Assembly: GCA_963826795.1 (NCBI GenBank)
Contig: CAWGYT010000009.1
Coordinates: 1-64,000, forward strand
Direction: 5' to 3'
Origin: CAWGYT01 sp963826795
GTDB lineage: Bacteria; Planctomycetota; Planctomycetia; Pirellulales; Pirellulaceae
Length of the DNA stretch: 64,000 bases
Part shown: one piece after another, positions 1 through 9,738 of the stretch
How the letters are laid out: the number at the start of each line of letters is the position of its first letter
Numbering within the stretch: position 1 is the first letter of the stretch
Made by a program: the position numbers and the translations under genes
The notes under the pieces: generated by a model
What the model saw: only the letters and a program-made list of their open reading frames with translations
The model's database searches: none
Told to the model about the DNA's origin: nothing

Positions 1-176
1 GCCATAAATCGTGCGGACGAACAGTGGTTGCGGCCGCGACTTCTGCCTTCAAATTCCCGATTCGCGCGGTGTGGCCACGCGGGCTTGATTTGCCATCGGT
101 CGGGAACTGGCGTAATTTTCTAATGCACTGAACGTATTGACACCCTTGAAACTTCCTCCCTTGATTGAGTTCAGGC

Positions 177-2146
177 ATGAATCGTTCTCTCGAACTGCTG
201 TGGCGGCTTGTCTCGACCCGTCCCGCATCGCCCACTCGCCCTCGTTCGTGGTCTCGGCCGCTGAGGCGTCATCGAGTTCGGGGCGAGTCACTTGAGCCAC
301 GCTTGGCCCTGTCGGCTGTCAATATGACTGCCAACGAACAGCTGTTACTCGAGCTGATCAACGCAGCTCGAGCGAATCCGGCCGCCGAAGTCAGCCGCTT
401 CGCGGGCGTGGCCCTGAATGACGGCCTGGCTGGGAACCCGATCAGCAATACGCCGAAGCAGCCGCTGGCACCGCATCAAGCCCTGATCAATGCCGCCGCG
501 CCCATTCCGCGGATATGCTGGCGCGGGACTATTTCAGTCACGTCAATCCCGAAGGGCAATCCCCGACCGCGCGGGCCAACGCGGCGGGATTTCCCGGCTC
601 GGTGGCAGAAAACATTGCCTGGGGTGGATCGACGGGTTCGATTAACCAGATCGACCACGTCTTCCAGCGTCATGCGGCCCTGTTGGCGAGCCCGGGACAC
701 CGCCAGAACCTGATGAATAGCACCCACGAAGAGGTCGGGACCGGGGTTCGCTACGGTGTTTTCACCTCCGGGACGAACTACAACGCGAGCATGGTGACGG
801 AGGTCTTTGCGAACCGAGCGGGAAACCCGTTTATCACCGGTGTTGCCTACAGTGACGCCATCGTCGACGACAACTTCTACACCGTGGGAGAAGGCGCCGG
901 TGGCATTCTGATTACCGCCACGAACGATGCGACCGGATCGAGCTACTCGGTCACCTCGGGTGGCTCCGGAGGTTACACCCTGCAGGTGCCAAACGGAACC
1001 TACACGGTGACGGCCCTCGGAGGCGAAATCGACGGGCAGGTGACGCACACGGGCGTCATCGTCTCGGGAATCAACGTCAAAGTCGACGTCGTGACCACCG
1101 AGGGAACGCCACCCCAGGCCGAGGGAGAAGTCACCACGAACGGAATGGCCATCATCGGGCGCCGAAATGGCGTCTGGTGGGGAGCCGCCTCAACCGGCGT
1201 CAATCTCGTCAATCAAGTTTGGGGCTCATGGTCCAGCCACGCCAACTGGGAGGACGTCCAGATCGCCGACGTCGACGGAGACGGAGATCAAGACGTCGTG
1301 GGTCGGACCAATGGCCGTTGGTGGGTCGCCCGATCGAACGGCCTGGAATTTGTGAACGAATCGTGGGCCTCCTGGTCAACCCGCGTCACGTGGCGTGATG
1401 TGAGTGTGGGCGATTTCAACGGCGATGGCCGTGACGATTTGATCGGGCGCGCGGGCAATGGATCGTGGTGGGTCGGACTCTCCAACGGCTCGTCCTTCGA
1501 CAGCGAAAACTGGGGAAATTGGTCCTCTCGCATCCGCTGGGACAATGTGCAAATCGGAGACTTTGACGGCAACGGCAAAGACGACGTGCTGGGTCGAGCT
1601 CAAAATGGCAGCTGGTGGGTCGCTCGCTCGACCGGTAGCGGCTTCTCGATGGAACGATGGGGAGCCTGGTCAACCCAAATCACCTGGACGGGCATCGACG
1701 TGGGCGATTTCAACGGCGATGGACGTGACGAGGTGATTGGCCGAGCGGGCCGTGCCTGGTGGCTTGCCGAATCCACCGGTTCGTCGTTCGTCAACCGGCT
1801 GTGGACCGTATGGTCGGACAGCGTGCCGTGGGAAAATCTTCAGGTCGGCGATGTCGATGGCGATGGACGCGATGACCTGCTGGGCCGAGCCAATGGCCAG
1901 TGGTGGGTGACGCGCACCCAAGATGTCGAGCTGGTCAATGAATCCTGGGGCAGCTGGAATCCGAACGCGAATTGGGAAGACGTCCAAATGACCGACCTGA
2001 ACGGCGATGGATGGTTGGACTTGATCGGCCGGGTTGGTAGCGACTGGTGGGTCGGTCGGTCCAATGGTTCTCGGTTCACGACATCGCTATGGGGTAGTTG
2101 GCCCGACGGCGACTGGGACGACGTGTTCGCAGGGTTCTTCGGTTAG
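177..2146 (+). CDS. LEPR-XLL surface protein: CAP domain plus VCBS/FG-GAP repeats (one frameshift)
   Basis: Exported surface protein. From the ATG at 177 the N-terminus carries the planctomycete export/anchor motif SLEPRLALSA near residues 35-45. A CAP/SCP domain follows, with LINAARANP, HSADML, the conserved YFSHVNPEG, AENIAWG and SPGHRQNLMN blocks. After a short carboxypeptidase-regulatory-like stretch, about six 60-residue VCBS/FG-GAP units each carry a calcium loop such as DFNGDGRDD and a WW pair. The reading frame breaks at about 498-503: upstream reads NAAA in frame 3 and downstream reads AHSADML in frame 2. One missing base there would restore a 656-residue protein. The real substrate is unknown; CAP domains are usually adhesive or lytic. 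The gene is flanked by a hairpin on its 3' side. Confidence 0.8.
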
Positions 2147-2182
2147 ACAACTCTCCTGCAGGTGGGGACTCATTCTACCTGG

Positions 2183-2211
2183 AGCGGTGTCTCCCCAAGA
2201 AAGACACCGCT
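2183..2211 (+). terminator. hairpin downstream of the CAP surface protein gene
   Basis: Perfect 10-bp stem (AGCGGTGTCT at 2183-2192, AGACACCGCT at 2202-2211) with a 9-nt loop, 36 bp after the stop codon. It is followed by TCTGCCTT rather than a clean T-run, so its strength as an intrinsic terminator is uncertain. Confidence 0.5.
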
Positions 2212-2900
2212 TCTGCCTTGGCAAAATCTCTTCGAGCAGGCGGATGATGCAGCCTCCGCGACTTGAACGAAGCGTTGGCCTAAGCGTTAAGCCTAAGCGT
2301 TAGCGCAAGGGTGAAGTGACAGCGGAGGGAATACCGCAGTTAGGACGTCGCGATGGGTGTCAAGCTAGATAGACTTTCGTTGGGCTTTCTTTGCACTTCC
2401 TCTCTGCGAGCGTTCATGCCTTGGGTTTGGGCAGACCGGTGCGCCGAAGGCGTCAGTTCAGACGATTCACTGATTCACCTGGCGTGCGATGAGCCCGCTG
2501 ACTCCGTCCGCTTCTAGGTGGTTGTGCACACTTCCACGAGATGACGGGATTGCACGAATCCGCGTCGGACGATGAATCCGAACGCAGGTTCGAGCAGACT
2601 CTCAATTGCACCATGTCGGGTTCGTCCTTATGCACCAACGGCAACCGCAATCGGGTCTGCGATCGGCAGCCCTGCGCAGTCAGAGCGACGACACTTTGAA
2701 GTGCCCCGATAATTTTCGCGGGCTGATTTTCCTGTTTTGGTAATGAATGGAGACACACAGCAGGGAATGGCAGCTGCGGAGGGCTGTCCAGCCAAAGTGC
2801 ATTGAAGCCAAACGGAAATTCAATCGGTGAATCACCAAAGCATGCTGAGACGCAATGCTGGCCCCACTCAGACGCTGGGACGTTCCGGCTGCCTCATTGC
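2212..2900. other. intergenic stretch without a convincing gene
   Basis: About 690 bp between two convergently transcribed genes. The only structure seen is a direct repeat of CCTAAGCGTTA at 2279-2289 and 2292-2302. A 101-codon minus-strand frame at 2453-2758 has no recognisable domain and was not called. Confidence 0.5.
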
Positions 2901-4529
2901 TTAATCTCTGATTGCAATTCCGAGGCTTTTTATGCGAGACGATAGTGTGGTGGGCTTCATGCCGAGCAAAGCTGCCGCGCCTTTATCACCATAGATTTTA
3001 CCGTCGCATGCTTGCAGCGCGCGACGAATGTTCGCGGCTTCAAAGGATCGTAGCTGTGACGCGGACAAGATGTCCTCGTTCGAAATCGTTGTGGAACTCG
3101 TTGCTGTTGCCTGGGCGGACCCGGCAGAGTTAAGCTCAAGACGCAACTTGCCTTTCGGCGAAGTAATTAAAGCACGCTCAAGCACATGTTGCAGTTCTCG
3201 GATATTGCCGGGCCAATCGTATCGCCCAAGTTCGGCCACATTGGCTTGTGTCAATCGCGGCGGCTGTTTTCCAAGACGCCGGGATAGAATTCCGAGCAAG
3301 TGCTCCGCGAGCAGCGCAATATCTTCTTTGCGTTTTCGCAGCGGCGGCAATTCGATGGGAAACACACTTAAGCGATAATACAAGTCGATTCGGAACTTCC
3401 CGGCTTCCGCTTCGGATTTCAGATTGCGATTGGTGGCGGCGATGATGCGGACATCGACTTTGCGAGTTCGTTCCTCGCCAACTCTTTCAAGTTCTCCCTC
3501 TTGCAAAACTCGCAAGAGCTTACTTTGCAGATCAAGTGGGATCTCGCCGACCTCATCAAGAAACAAAGTGCCGCCATCGGCTAATTCGAATCGGCCAACC
3601 CGATCTCGTAGCGCACCGGTAAAGCTACCTTTGGTGTGCCCGAAAAATTCGCTCTCGTAGAGTTCACGTGGAATCGCGGCGCAGTTGACCTTGATCAATG
3701 GTCTCGCGTGTCGTGATGAGCGGGCATGAATCTCGCGGGCAACCAACTCCTTGCCTGTTCCACTTTCGCCCATCACCAAAACTGTTGAGTCGGTTGGGGC
3801 AACTAGCCTAATTTGCTGCGCGACCATTTGCAGCGCTGCGCTTTGGCCGATCATCTCGCCGAACGACTCGCCACGCAACTCTTCTTGCAGATAATCGTTT
3901 TCGAGTTCCAGCCGGTTGCGAAGCGATTCGATTTCCTCCCACGCCTGGGCATTGGCGATGGCGGAAGCTACGTGGTCGGCAATCATCCGCAGCCAATCGA
4001 GACACTGGTCACCAATCGTTGTGCGGCTAAAGACACCGAGCACTCCCAGCACATGGCCACGGTGGACCAGCGGTTGCCCTCCGAAGCCACGGATGCCTTC
4101 GTCTTTGGCCCATTTGGGATTGGCAAGCCAATCAGGTTCACCGTCAATGTTTTGAATCTCCAGCGGCTCGCCAGTCAATGCAATGCGCCCCACCTTGCGA
4201 ACACCCAGCGGGAAGCGGCGAAACGATCCATCAATGCGTTGCAAAGCGTCGCTTGAGCCGACCACAGACGTCCCAGCGCTCGCTACCAAGTGAAGACAGT
4301 TCGTTTGGTCCGGGCACTGCGAACGCATCGGGCACGTCTCGCAGCCAGCCCCCGGTCGGATTAGCCAGATGCGGGCCAGAGCGACCACTTGTGAACTCGC
4401 CAGTTCCGCAACGACCAGCTTCAACACTTCATCCACGCTTCGCTGCTGGGCCATCGCCAACAACAGAGATTTCGGATCAGGAATCAAGGGCAGATGCTGT
4501 TCGATCATCTTGATAGGAATACACGACAT
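2901..4529 (-). CDS. sigma-54 dependent transcriptional activator with GAF sensor
   Basis: Bacterial enhancer-binding protein of 542 residues. The N-terminal part (about 1-200) is a GAF-type sensor with a four-cysteine cluster at C63, C66, C72 and C78 that could bind a metal or Fe-S centre. The AAA+ domain has Walker A GESGTGKE (254-261), the sigma-54 contact loop as GSFTGA (301-306, a variant of GAFTGA) and Walker B TLFLDE (321-326). A Fis-type helix-turn-helix lies at about 510-540. I chose the ATG at 4529 because a GGAGG sits seven bases upstream; a TTG at 4544 is less likely. It faces the operon at 4732-7489, whose promoter has a sigma-54 sequence, so it very probably controls that operon. 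The inducing signal is not visible; the cysteines suggest redox, metal or reactive small molecules. Confidence 0.9.
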   Translation of the reverse strand: MSCIPIKMIEQHLPLIPDPKSLLLAMAQQRSVDEVLKLVVAELASSQVVALARIWLIRPGAGCETCPMRSQCPDQTNCLHLVASAGTSVVGSSDALQRIDGSFRRFPLGVRKVGRIALTGEPLEIQNIDGEPDWLANPKWAKDEGIRGFGGQPLVHRGHVLGVLGVFSRTTIGDQCLDWLRMIADHVASAIANAQAWEEIESLRNRLELENDYLQEELRGESFGEMIGQSAALQMVAQQIRLVAPTDSTVLVMGESGTGKELVAREIHARSSRHARPLIKVNCAAIPRELYESEFFGHTKGSFTGALRDRVGRFELADGGTLFLDEVGEIPLDLQSKLLRVLQEGELERVGEERTRKVDVRIIAATNRNLKSEAEAGKFRIDLYYRLSVFPIELPPLRKRKEDIALLAEHLLGILSRRLGKQPPRLTQANVAELGRYDWPGNIRELQHVLERALITSPKGKLRLELNSAGSAQATATSSTTISNEDILSASQLRSFEAANIRRALQACDGKIYGDKGAAALLGMKPTTLSSRIKSLGIAIRD

Positions 4530-4567
4530 CTCGTGCCTCCGCAACGGGTTTTCGTGCTTTCACGAAA
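4522..4567. promoter_or_regulatory. paired dyads, candidate enhancer sites of the sigma-54 activator
   Basis: Two related inverted repeats: CACGA-N4-TCGTG at 4522-4535 and TTTCGTG-N4-CACGAAA at 4550-4567. Both have the arm sequence CACGA/TCGTG with a 4-bp spacer, although the arms point in opposite order. Their centres are 30 bp apart, about three helical turns. The second lies about 85 bp upstream of the -24 element, a usual distance for upstream activator sites. The first overlaps the start codon of the activator gene, which would allow autoregulation. Inference from sequence only. Confidence 0.5.
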
Positions 4568-4600
4568 TCTCGTTCTTTGTTCGTGCGATACAAACACCTC

Positions 4601-4628
4601 ATAAGTCGTTTCATAGAACACGACTTAT
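4601..4628. promoter_or_regulatory. perfect 8-bp dyad near the sigma-54 promoter
   Basis: ATAAGTCG at 4601-4608 and CGACTTAT at 4621-4628 form a perfect inverted repeat with a 12-bp spacer. It ends 15 bp before the -24 element. It could be an operator for a second regulator or an IHF-region structure. Confidence 0.4.
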
Positions 4629-4643
4629 AACTTCAAGCAAGTT

Positions 4644-4659
4644 TGGCACTGCAAATGCA
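4644..4659 (+). promoter_or_regulatory. sigma-54 (-24/-12) promoter
   Basis: TGGCACTGCAAATGCA matches the sigma-54 consensus TGGCAC-N5-TTGCA, with the GG and GC dinucleotides at the correct spacing. The predicted start site is near 4670, about 60 bp before the CMD gene. The divergent sigma-54 activator supports the call. Confidence 0.75.
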
Positions 4660-4731
4660 TTTACAAGAGAAATGATCAGCAATTGGTGCTGACAACTAAA
4701 GAAAACCATTTGAAAGCATCGGAGTCCAATC

Positions 4732-5316
4732 ATGTCCCGAATCGAAACCGTAAACCCAGCACAAGCAACGGGCAAAGCCAAAGAACTTCTGGACGGCGTG
4801 AAGTCCAAGCTGGGGATGACACCCAACCTGATGCGCGTCATGGCCAATTCACCCGCTGTGCTGGATGCGTACCTGAAGTTCAGCGGCACCCTGGGCAGTG
4901 GTGACTTGCCGGCGAAGACTCGCGAGCAAATCGCGCTCACGGTAGGGCAAGCCAACTCCTGTGACTATTGCCTCAGCGCTCATTCCGCCATCGGCAAGAT
5001 GGTAGGACTCAGCGCTGATCAGATCCTCGACAGCCGTCGCGGATCCTCATCCGAACCAACCACCAACGCGGTGCTTCGCTTTGCAAGGCAACTGGTCGAC
5101 AAGCGCGGCTTGGTGAGCGATGCCGACTTGGAGGCAGTTCGCAGTGCAGGTTTGAACGACGGTGCGATTGCAGAGATCGTCGCCAATGTCGCACTCAACA
5201 TCTTCACCAACTACTTCAACCACGTCGCCGAAACCGAAATCGACTTTTCTCGCGCCGAGGCCATCAATGATGCACACGACACTTGTGACGCGCATCAAGC
5301 CTGTGCTGTGAACTAG
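4732..5316 (+). CDS. carboxymuconolactone decarboxylase family / AhpD-like protein
   Basis: 194-residue protein of the CMD superfamily. The AhpD-type redox motif is present as CDYC at residues 77-80 with H84 four residues later, and the helical region around it (REQIALTVGQANSCDYCLSA) is typical. Such proteins usually act as thiol-dependent peroxidases or disulfide reductants. It is the first gene of the sigma-54 operon, with GGAG seven bases before the ATG. The physiological substrate cannot be read from sequence. Confidence 0.85.
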   Translation: MSRIETVNPAQATGKAKELLDGVKSKLGMTPNLMRVMANSPAVLDAYLKFSGTLGSGDLPAKTREQIALTVGQANSCDYCLSAHSAIGKMVGLSADQILDSRRGSSSEPTTNAVLRFARQLVDKRGLVSDADLEAVRSAGLNDGAIAEIVANVALNIFTNYFNHVAETEIDFSRAEAINDAHDTCDAHQACAVN

Positions 5317-5365
5317 TCCCGAGAAACCATCCATCAAATCAATCTCCATTGAAGGAATAAGAATC

Positions 5366-5761
5366 ATGACGAATCAAGTGAAACAACTTCAAGTTGCGGT
5401 CAGTGGGTACGACGCTGTGGCTTACTTTGATAACCAAGCGATTGCCGGTGATCCGGCGTTTAGTTCGGTTCACAACGACAGCTTGTATCTCTTCTCAAGT
5501 GAAGCCAACAAGCAGAAATTCGACGCGGATCCGGAACGATACATTCCGCTCTACGGCGGTTACTGCGCGACGGCGGCCAGTGAAGGAAAGCTTTTTGGAG
5601 TCGATCCCACGAACTTCAAGATCACTGGTGACAATCGGCTCGCTCTGTTCTATCGCGGGGCTGGTGGTGACACGCTTCCGCAATGGAACGAGAACGAAGC
5701 GGAACGTCGCGCTGCTGCCGACAAACACTGGCGCGAAGGCAGCTTCGAAGCGCACGCCTAG
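5366..5761 (+). CDS. YHS domain protein
   Basis: 131 residues, almost entirely one YHS domain. The family signature is seen in GYDAVAYF, the YLFSSEANKQKFDADPERY block and YGGYCATAASEG. YHS domains are small, often metal-associated modules; here the protein has no signal peptide, so it is probably cytoplasmic. It is the second gene of the sigma-54 operon, 49 bp after the CMD gene, with GAAGGA nine bases before the ATG. Confidence 0.8.
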   Translation: MTNQVKQLQVAVSGYDAVAYFDNQAIAGDPAFSSVHNDSLYLFSSEANKQKFDADPERYIPLYGGYCATAASEGKLFGVDPTNFKITGDNRLALFYRGAGGDTLPQWNENEAERRAAADKHWREGSFEAHA

Positions 5762-5819
5762 TAGACTCTGCAAACTCGACCATCCTCGAATTGAAAAACA
5801 CAAGCTAAGGAACCCAATC

Positions 5820-6290
5820 GTGGCAATACTAACTGATCTTCGCCCACCCTTTACTCTCGAAACGGCGACGGAAAAAGTCCGCGCCGCCGAGAACGCTTGG
5901 AACTCACGCGATCCGAACCGTGTTTCGCTGGCGTACTCGGACGACTCGGTGTGGAGAAACCGCAGCGTGTTCATTACCGGTCGGAACCAGATACGCGAGT
6001 TCTTGGCGGACAAATGGAACCGTGAACTCGACTATCGCTTAGTGAAATCGCTCTGGGCGTACACCGACACGCGGATCGCGGTTCGCTTTCAGTACGAGTG
6101 GCATGATGCTGCTGGCAACTGGTTTCGTGCTTATGGCAACGAAAACTGGGAGTTCGATGACAACGGCTTGATGCGTCGCCGAGAAGCGAGCATCAACGAT
6201 GTGGCAATCACGGAACACGAACGCAAGTTCTTCTGGGATGCGCCAGGCCCCCGCCCTTTGAACCACGTCGGAATCGTCGACGTCAAGTAA
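5820..6290 (+). CDS. DUF1348 / SnoaL-like (NTF2-fold) protein
   Basis: About 156 residues when started at the GTG at 5820, which has AAGGA eight bases upstream; longer upstream frames overlap the YHS gene and are not conserved-looking. The protein matches the DUF1348 family of NTF2-fold proteins, including AENAWNSRDP, DDSVWRNR, FLADKWNREL, RFQYEWHDAAGNW and REASINDV. The biochemical role is unknown. It is the third gene of the sigma-54 operon, 58 bp after the YHS gene. Confidence 0.8.
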   Translation: MAILTDLRPPFTLETATEKVRAAENAWNSRDPNRVSLAYSDDSVWRNRSVFITGRNQIREFLADKWNRELDYRLVKSLWAYTDTRIAVRFQYEWHDAAGNWFRAYGNENWEFDDNGLMRRREASINDVAITEHERKFFWDAPGPRPLNHVGIVDVK

Positions 6291-6334
6291 ACGAAGAACC
6301 TCTCGACAAATCTAACACCAATCAGGACACTATC

Positions 6335-7489
6335 ATGAAACGTAACGTTCACTTGAACCTAATTGTCGCTGCATTGGCAGCGATATCCTCCACCATCGTC
6401 TCCAGCCGAACTTCACTTGCGCAGGCGCCCAGCCCGACTTCACAGCATTCAGCGGTATCGGCTGTGGCTTATAAGAGTGTCGCCGTTGACGGTCTTGACA
6501 TCTTCTATCGCGAAGCAGGCCCCAAGACCGCTCCGACGCTACTGTTGCTGCATGGCTTCCCGACGTCGTCGCACATGTTCCGCGACCTGATCCCTGCCCT
6601 GGCGGACAAATATCACGTGGTTGCTCCCGACTATCCAGGATTCGGATATAGCTCGATGCCGAAAGTCGACGAGTACGATTACAGTTTCGACAACTTGGCT
6701 AGCGTCGTCGAGAAGTTCACAGAGCAGGTCGGCCTGACCAAGTATTCACTTTACTTGATGGACTACGGAGCTCCGATTGGCTTTCGGATTGCGGCCAAGC
6801 ATCCTGAACGTATCGAGGCATTGATTATTCAAAACGGAAATGCATATGACGAAGGGATCGACAACATTTTCTGGGAACCAATCAAGGAATACTGGAAAGA
6901 TCGCCGTGCAGTCAATAAGGGCCTCGACAATGCATTTTGGAAAAACGTCAAAGCCGCGTACAACAACCCGAACTTACCCAACGAGGACGCGCTGCGATTT
7001 GTTTTCACGCTCGGAGCGACGAAATGGCAATACACCAACGGCGTTCGCAACGTCGAAGCGATCAGCCCTGACACCTGGGGGCACGTGCAGCCTTTGCTTG
7101 ATCGCGAAGGCAATCAGGAAATTCAGTTGCAGTTGTTCTATAGCTACGGAACGAACCCACCGTTGTACCCTCAGTGGCAAGAGTACTTCCGCAAGCATCA
7201 ACCACCGGCATTGATCGTGTGGGGAGCAAACGATGCAATTTTTCCAGCCGCGGGCGCTGAGCCTTACAAGCGAGACCTAAAGAACCTTGAGTTTCACTTG
7301 TTTGACACAGGTCACTTTGCTCTGGAAGAAGATGGCCAAGAAATCGCGAAGCTGATTCGCGGATTTCTCGATAGGACTACAAAAAAGGCAAATGCCAAGT
7401 CTACGTCTCTCTTTCCGCAGTTCCAAAAATCAATATCCCGGAATTTGTTGGCGGCCGTCGATTTTTTGCAGCCCGCGTTGTCCGCGTGA
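6335..7489 (+). CDS. exported alpha/beta hydrolase with aspartate nucleophile
   Basis: 384 residues with a signal peptide (about 1-30, ending near SLAQA). The alpha/beta hydrolase fold is clear: oxyanion-hole motif HGFPTSS (73-79), nucleophile elbow LMDYGAP with Asp143 in place of Ser, an acid in WGANDAIF (Asp300) and His327 in DTGHFALEE. An aspartate nucleophile is typical of haloalkane dehalogenases and epoxide hydrolases. About 35 residues extend past the usual end of the fold. It is the last gene of the sigma-54 operon, 44 bp after DUF1348, with AGGA eight bases before the start. The substrate class is an inference. Confidence 0.85.
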   Translation: MKRNVHLNLIVAALAAISSTIVSSRTSLAQAPSPTSQHSAVSAVAYKSVAVDGLDIFYREAGPKTAPTLLLLHGFPTSSHMFRDLIPALADKYHVVAPDYPGFGYSSMPKVDEYDYSFDNLASVVEKFTEQVGLTKYSLYLMDYGAPIGFRIAAKHPERIEALIIQNGNAYDEGIDNIFWEPIKEYWKDRRAVNKGLDNAFWKNVKAAYNNPNLPNEDALRFVFTLGATKWQYTNGVRNVEAISPDTWGHVQPLLDREGNQEIQLQLFYSYGTNPPLYPQWQEYFRKHQPPALIVWGANDAIFPAAGAEPYKRDLKNLEFHLFDTGHFALEEDGQEIAKLIRGFLDRTTKKANAKSTSLFPQFQKSISRNLLAAVDFLQPALSA

Positions 7490-7784
7490 CGTGTCGGTCC
7501 TTAATGACATGGGTGGCGCTGGTGGGCGGTCGAGTGAGCGGTTCTCCTGCGGGGCGGCGTGGAAGGGCGGTTGCCAAGCCCAGCTTGGAAACGGCCGAGC
7601 GTTCTTCAGCATCCGATGCCGTGGATGTTGTCGTTGCTGCAACCGGCGATACGAAATGTTGTTTAGGTGACGAGTAACTTGTATCGGAAATGGCCTCGCT
7701 CGCAGCCTCGTCTCTCGTTGCGAATGCACTGAAGCAGAACACGGCATGTCGCCGCGCTGGGACGAACGCCTTCATCAACCGGAG
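7490..7784. other. spacer between the hydrolase gene and an IS element
   Basis: About 295 bp with no convincing gene. It should contain the right end of the transposase element below, but I could not identify a terminal repeat matching the sequence at 9600-9660. Confidence 0.4.
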
Positions 7785-9531
7785 CTACTTTCCGTATTGT
7801 CGAGAACTGATTCCTAGCAGCTTGAGCACCGACCGGTGGACGGATGACAACTTCGTCACAAACACCTGGCGGCTGCCGTTCTGTTTTAGCTCGTGACGTT
7901 GAATCGGTTCGAACAGATCGATGATTCGCTTGGTGGTTGGAGCCGAACACCGGCGGCCTTCCGGATAGAGCGGTAGATCTTCGATCTGATGTTGCTCCAT
8001 CGCGCGTCGCAGCCGACGCTCGAGCAACGTCTGCGCGACCAAGACGAAGAAGTAGACCGCCAAGAGTGCCTGAATGCGGCTCACGCTCTTCAAGAACACA
8101 GGCGCCACTTCAAAGTCATTCTTAAACTGAGAGAACCGCTTCTCGACTAAGGGCTGGCGTTTGTAGGCCTGCAAGATCTCGTCGGCGGACATCTCGTCCT
8201 GGTTGGTGATCAACGGGAACTTGCCATCGCCTTTCGTGGCTTGGATGACCTCCTTCGTGTTTGGCTTCACGACCAGCCGATACCGTATCTCAACGCGACG
8301 TACGTACTGCGTGTTCTTGCTGGGCCGACCCCGCGAAGTTTGCGTGAAGGTCTCTTGCTCTTCCTCTTGGACCTCGACCCGTACGAAGTCGCGTACCGTG
8401 GATGTCGCAAGTATCTTCTCGAGAGCCTCTTCGACTTTGGGACGTGTTCGAAAACGAGTTTTGGGAGATTGCAACCGATGTTGCAAATCATCTAGTTCCT
8501 GCTTCAGCTTGTCCAGGTTGCGAATCCGAGTTGCCGCGTCTTGCTGCGACTTGCGAAGGCTGTCAAACCACAACAAACGAAAGCCGTCAGAGGTCCGGAA
8601 CGGTTCACTGGCCACACGCAAGTGGTCGACAATTTGCCCGTCATCGTTCACTTCCTGATAGAGATCCGTCCAGCTGATTGCGTTCGTCTCGTCCAACAGG
8701 CGCTGGCGAAACTGTTTGTCTTCACGTCGCGTGCGAGGCAGCACCGTGATGAACCGGCCACCCCGTTGGTGGATCGCTTTGAGGTTCGCCGTGGACGCTA
8801 ACTTACAATCCGCGACATACAAGAAGTCCGTCGCGCTGGGTCAATTCCCGCAGCAATTCCCAGGTCTCCAGATGAGTTCGATCATCGGCGGTGTTACCAC
8901 TGGCCGTCGTAAAGTAAATCGGCACACCGCCGTCGTCCGTGACCGTCAAGATATACAACAACTGTTTCAGATCAGGACGATGATCCTTGTTGTGGCCCCA
9001 GGTAATCCCCAGCGTGGGCAAGCCCTGACGCAACCCAGGTACCAACGCGTCGTCATAGGCACCGTGGAATGTGACGGTGGTCGAGTCGTTGTGCAGTTCG
9101 TCCAAACTGAGATCGAAATGTCGAATCACGTGCTTGACCAGTTCCATAATCAGCGAACGGTCGATGCCTGCGAACAACCGATCCAAACACCGCCCCAGTC
9201 GATCATCATTGAGATGCTTCATCTTGGTAGACGAAATCTCGATCAGATCCGGGGCGTGTCGCTGGGCCCACTCGCCCAAACCGTAAACGGGTTCTCGCGA
9301 AAGCAAGATATTGCGCACCAGTAACATCAAACCGCGTGACGTCGGGATCTTCATTCTCGGCCCGTCCGCCGGGAGATGGGTCTGAAGGATCTCCTCGAGT
9401 CGCATCTCGTCCAGAATTCGATTGACAACGGGAAGCGAGCCGACCGTCCAGGTGCGTAGCGTGACACCGTCCGACTCGGCAAAATATCCCTCGTTGGTTT
9501 TCGCGTCGTGTGTCTTCTTGCGTTTGCTCAT
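7785..9531 (-). pseudogene. IS1634-family (IS4 group) transposase, frameshifted
   Basis: DDE transposase read right to left. The N-terminal half (from the ATG at 9531, MSKRKKTHDAK) resembles the DUF4277 region of IS1634 transposases and includes the first catalytic aspartate area HNDSTTVTFHG. The C-terminal half begins near 8822 with YVADCKLAS and carries the later DDE region, with YKRQPLVEKRFSQFKN holding the expected glutamate. The two halves are in different frames and overlap at 8803-8822; one extra base near 8822-8835 explains the break. It may be an inactive copy or a sequencing error. Clear terminal inverted repeats were not found. Confidence 0.75.
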
Positions 9532-9613
9532 GGCCACCGATATATCGGATTGGCCGTCGAGCGAGAAGCGCATCTCGGCACAAAACAAATCCGCTGCGCC
9601 ACTTACGACGAAC

Positions 9614-9656
9614 GCCCTCGACGTAAGTCGAGAATTTCTCAACTTACGTCGAGGGC
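9614..9656. repeat. perfect 15-bp palindrome beside the IS1634 transposase
   Basis: GCCCTCGACGTAAGT at 9614-9628 pairs perfectly with ACTTACGTCGAGGGC at 9642-9656 around a 13-nt centre. It lies about 80 bp upstream of the transposase start. It could be part of the IS end, a transposase binding site, or a hairpin that limits read-through into the element. Confidence 0.6.
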
Positions 9657-9738
9657 ACTTTGCCTAAGTTTTTTCAAAACGATTTTGTCGCCAGACCTCC
9701 CCTTGCACCGACCCCCGCTGCGGCAGAATGCGAGCCAG

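Noticed and set aside
498..503. Programmed -1 frameshift in the CAP protein
   Set aside because: No slippery heptamer or downstream structure was seen; a single missing base is a simpler explanation.
2453..2758. 101-codon minus-strand open frame
   Set aside because: No start with a ribosome-binding site, no domain pattern, and composition like non-coding DNA.
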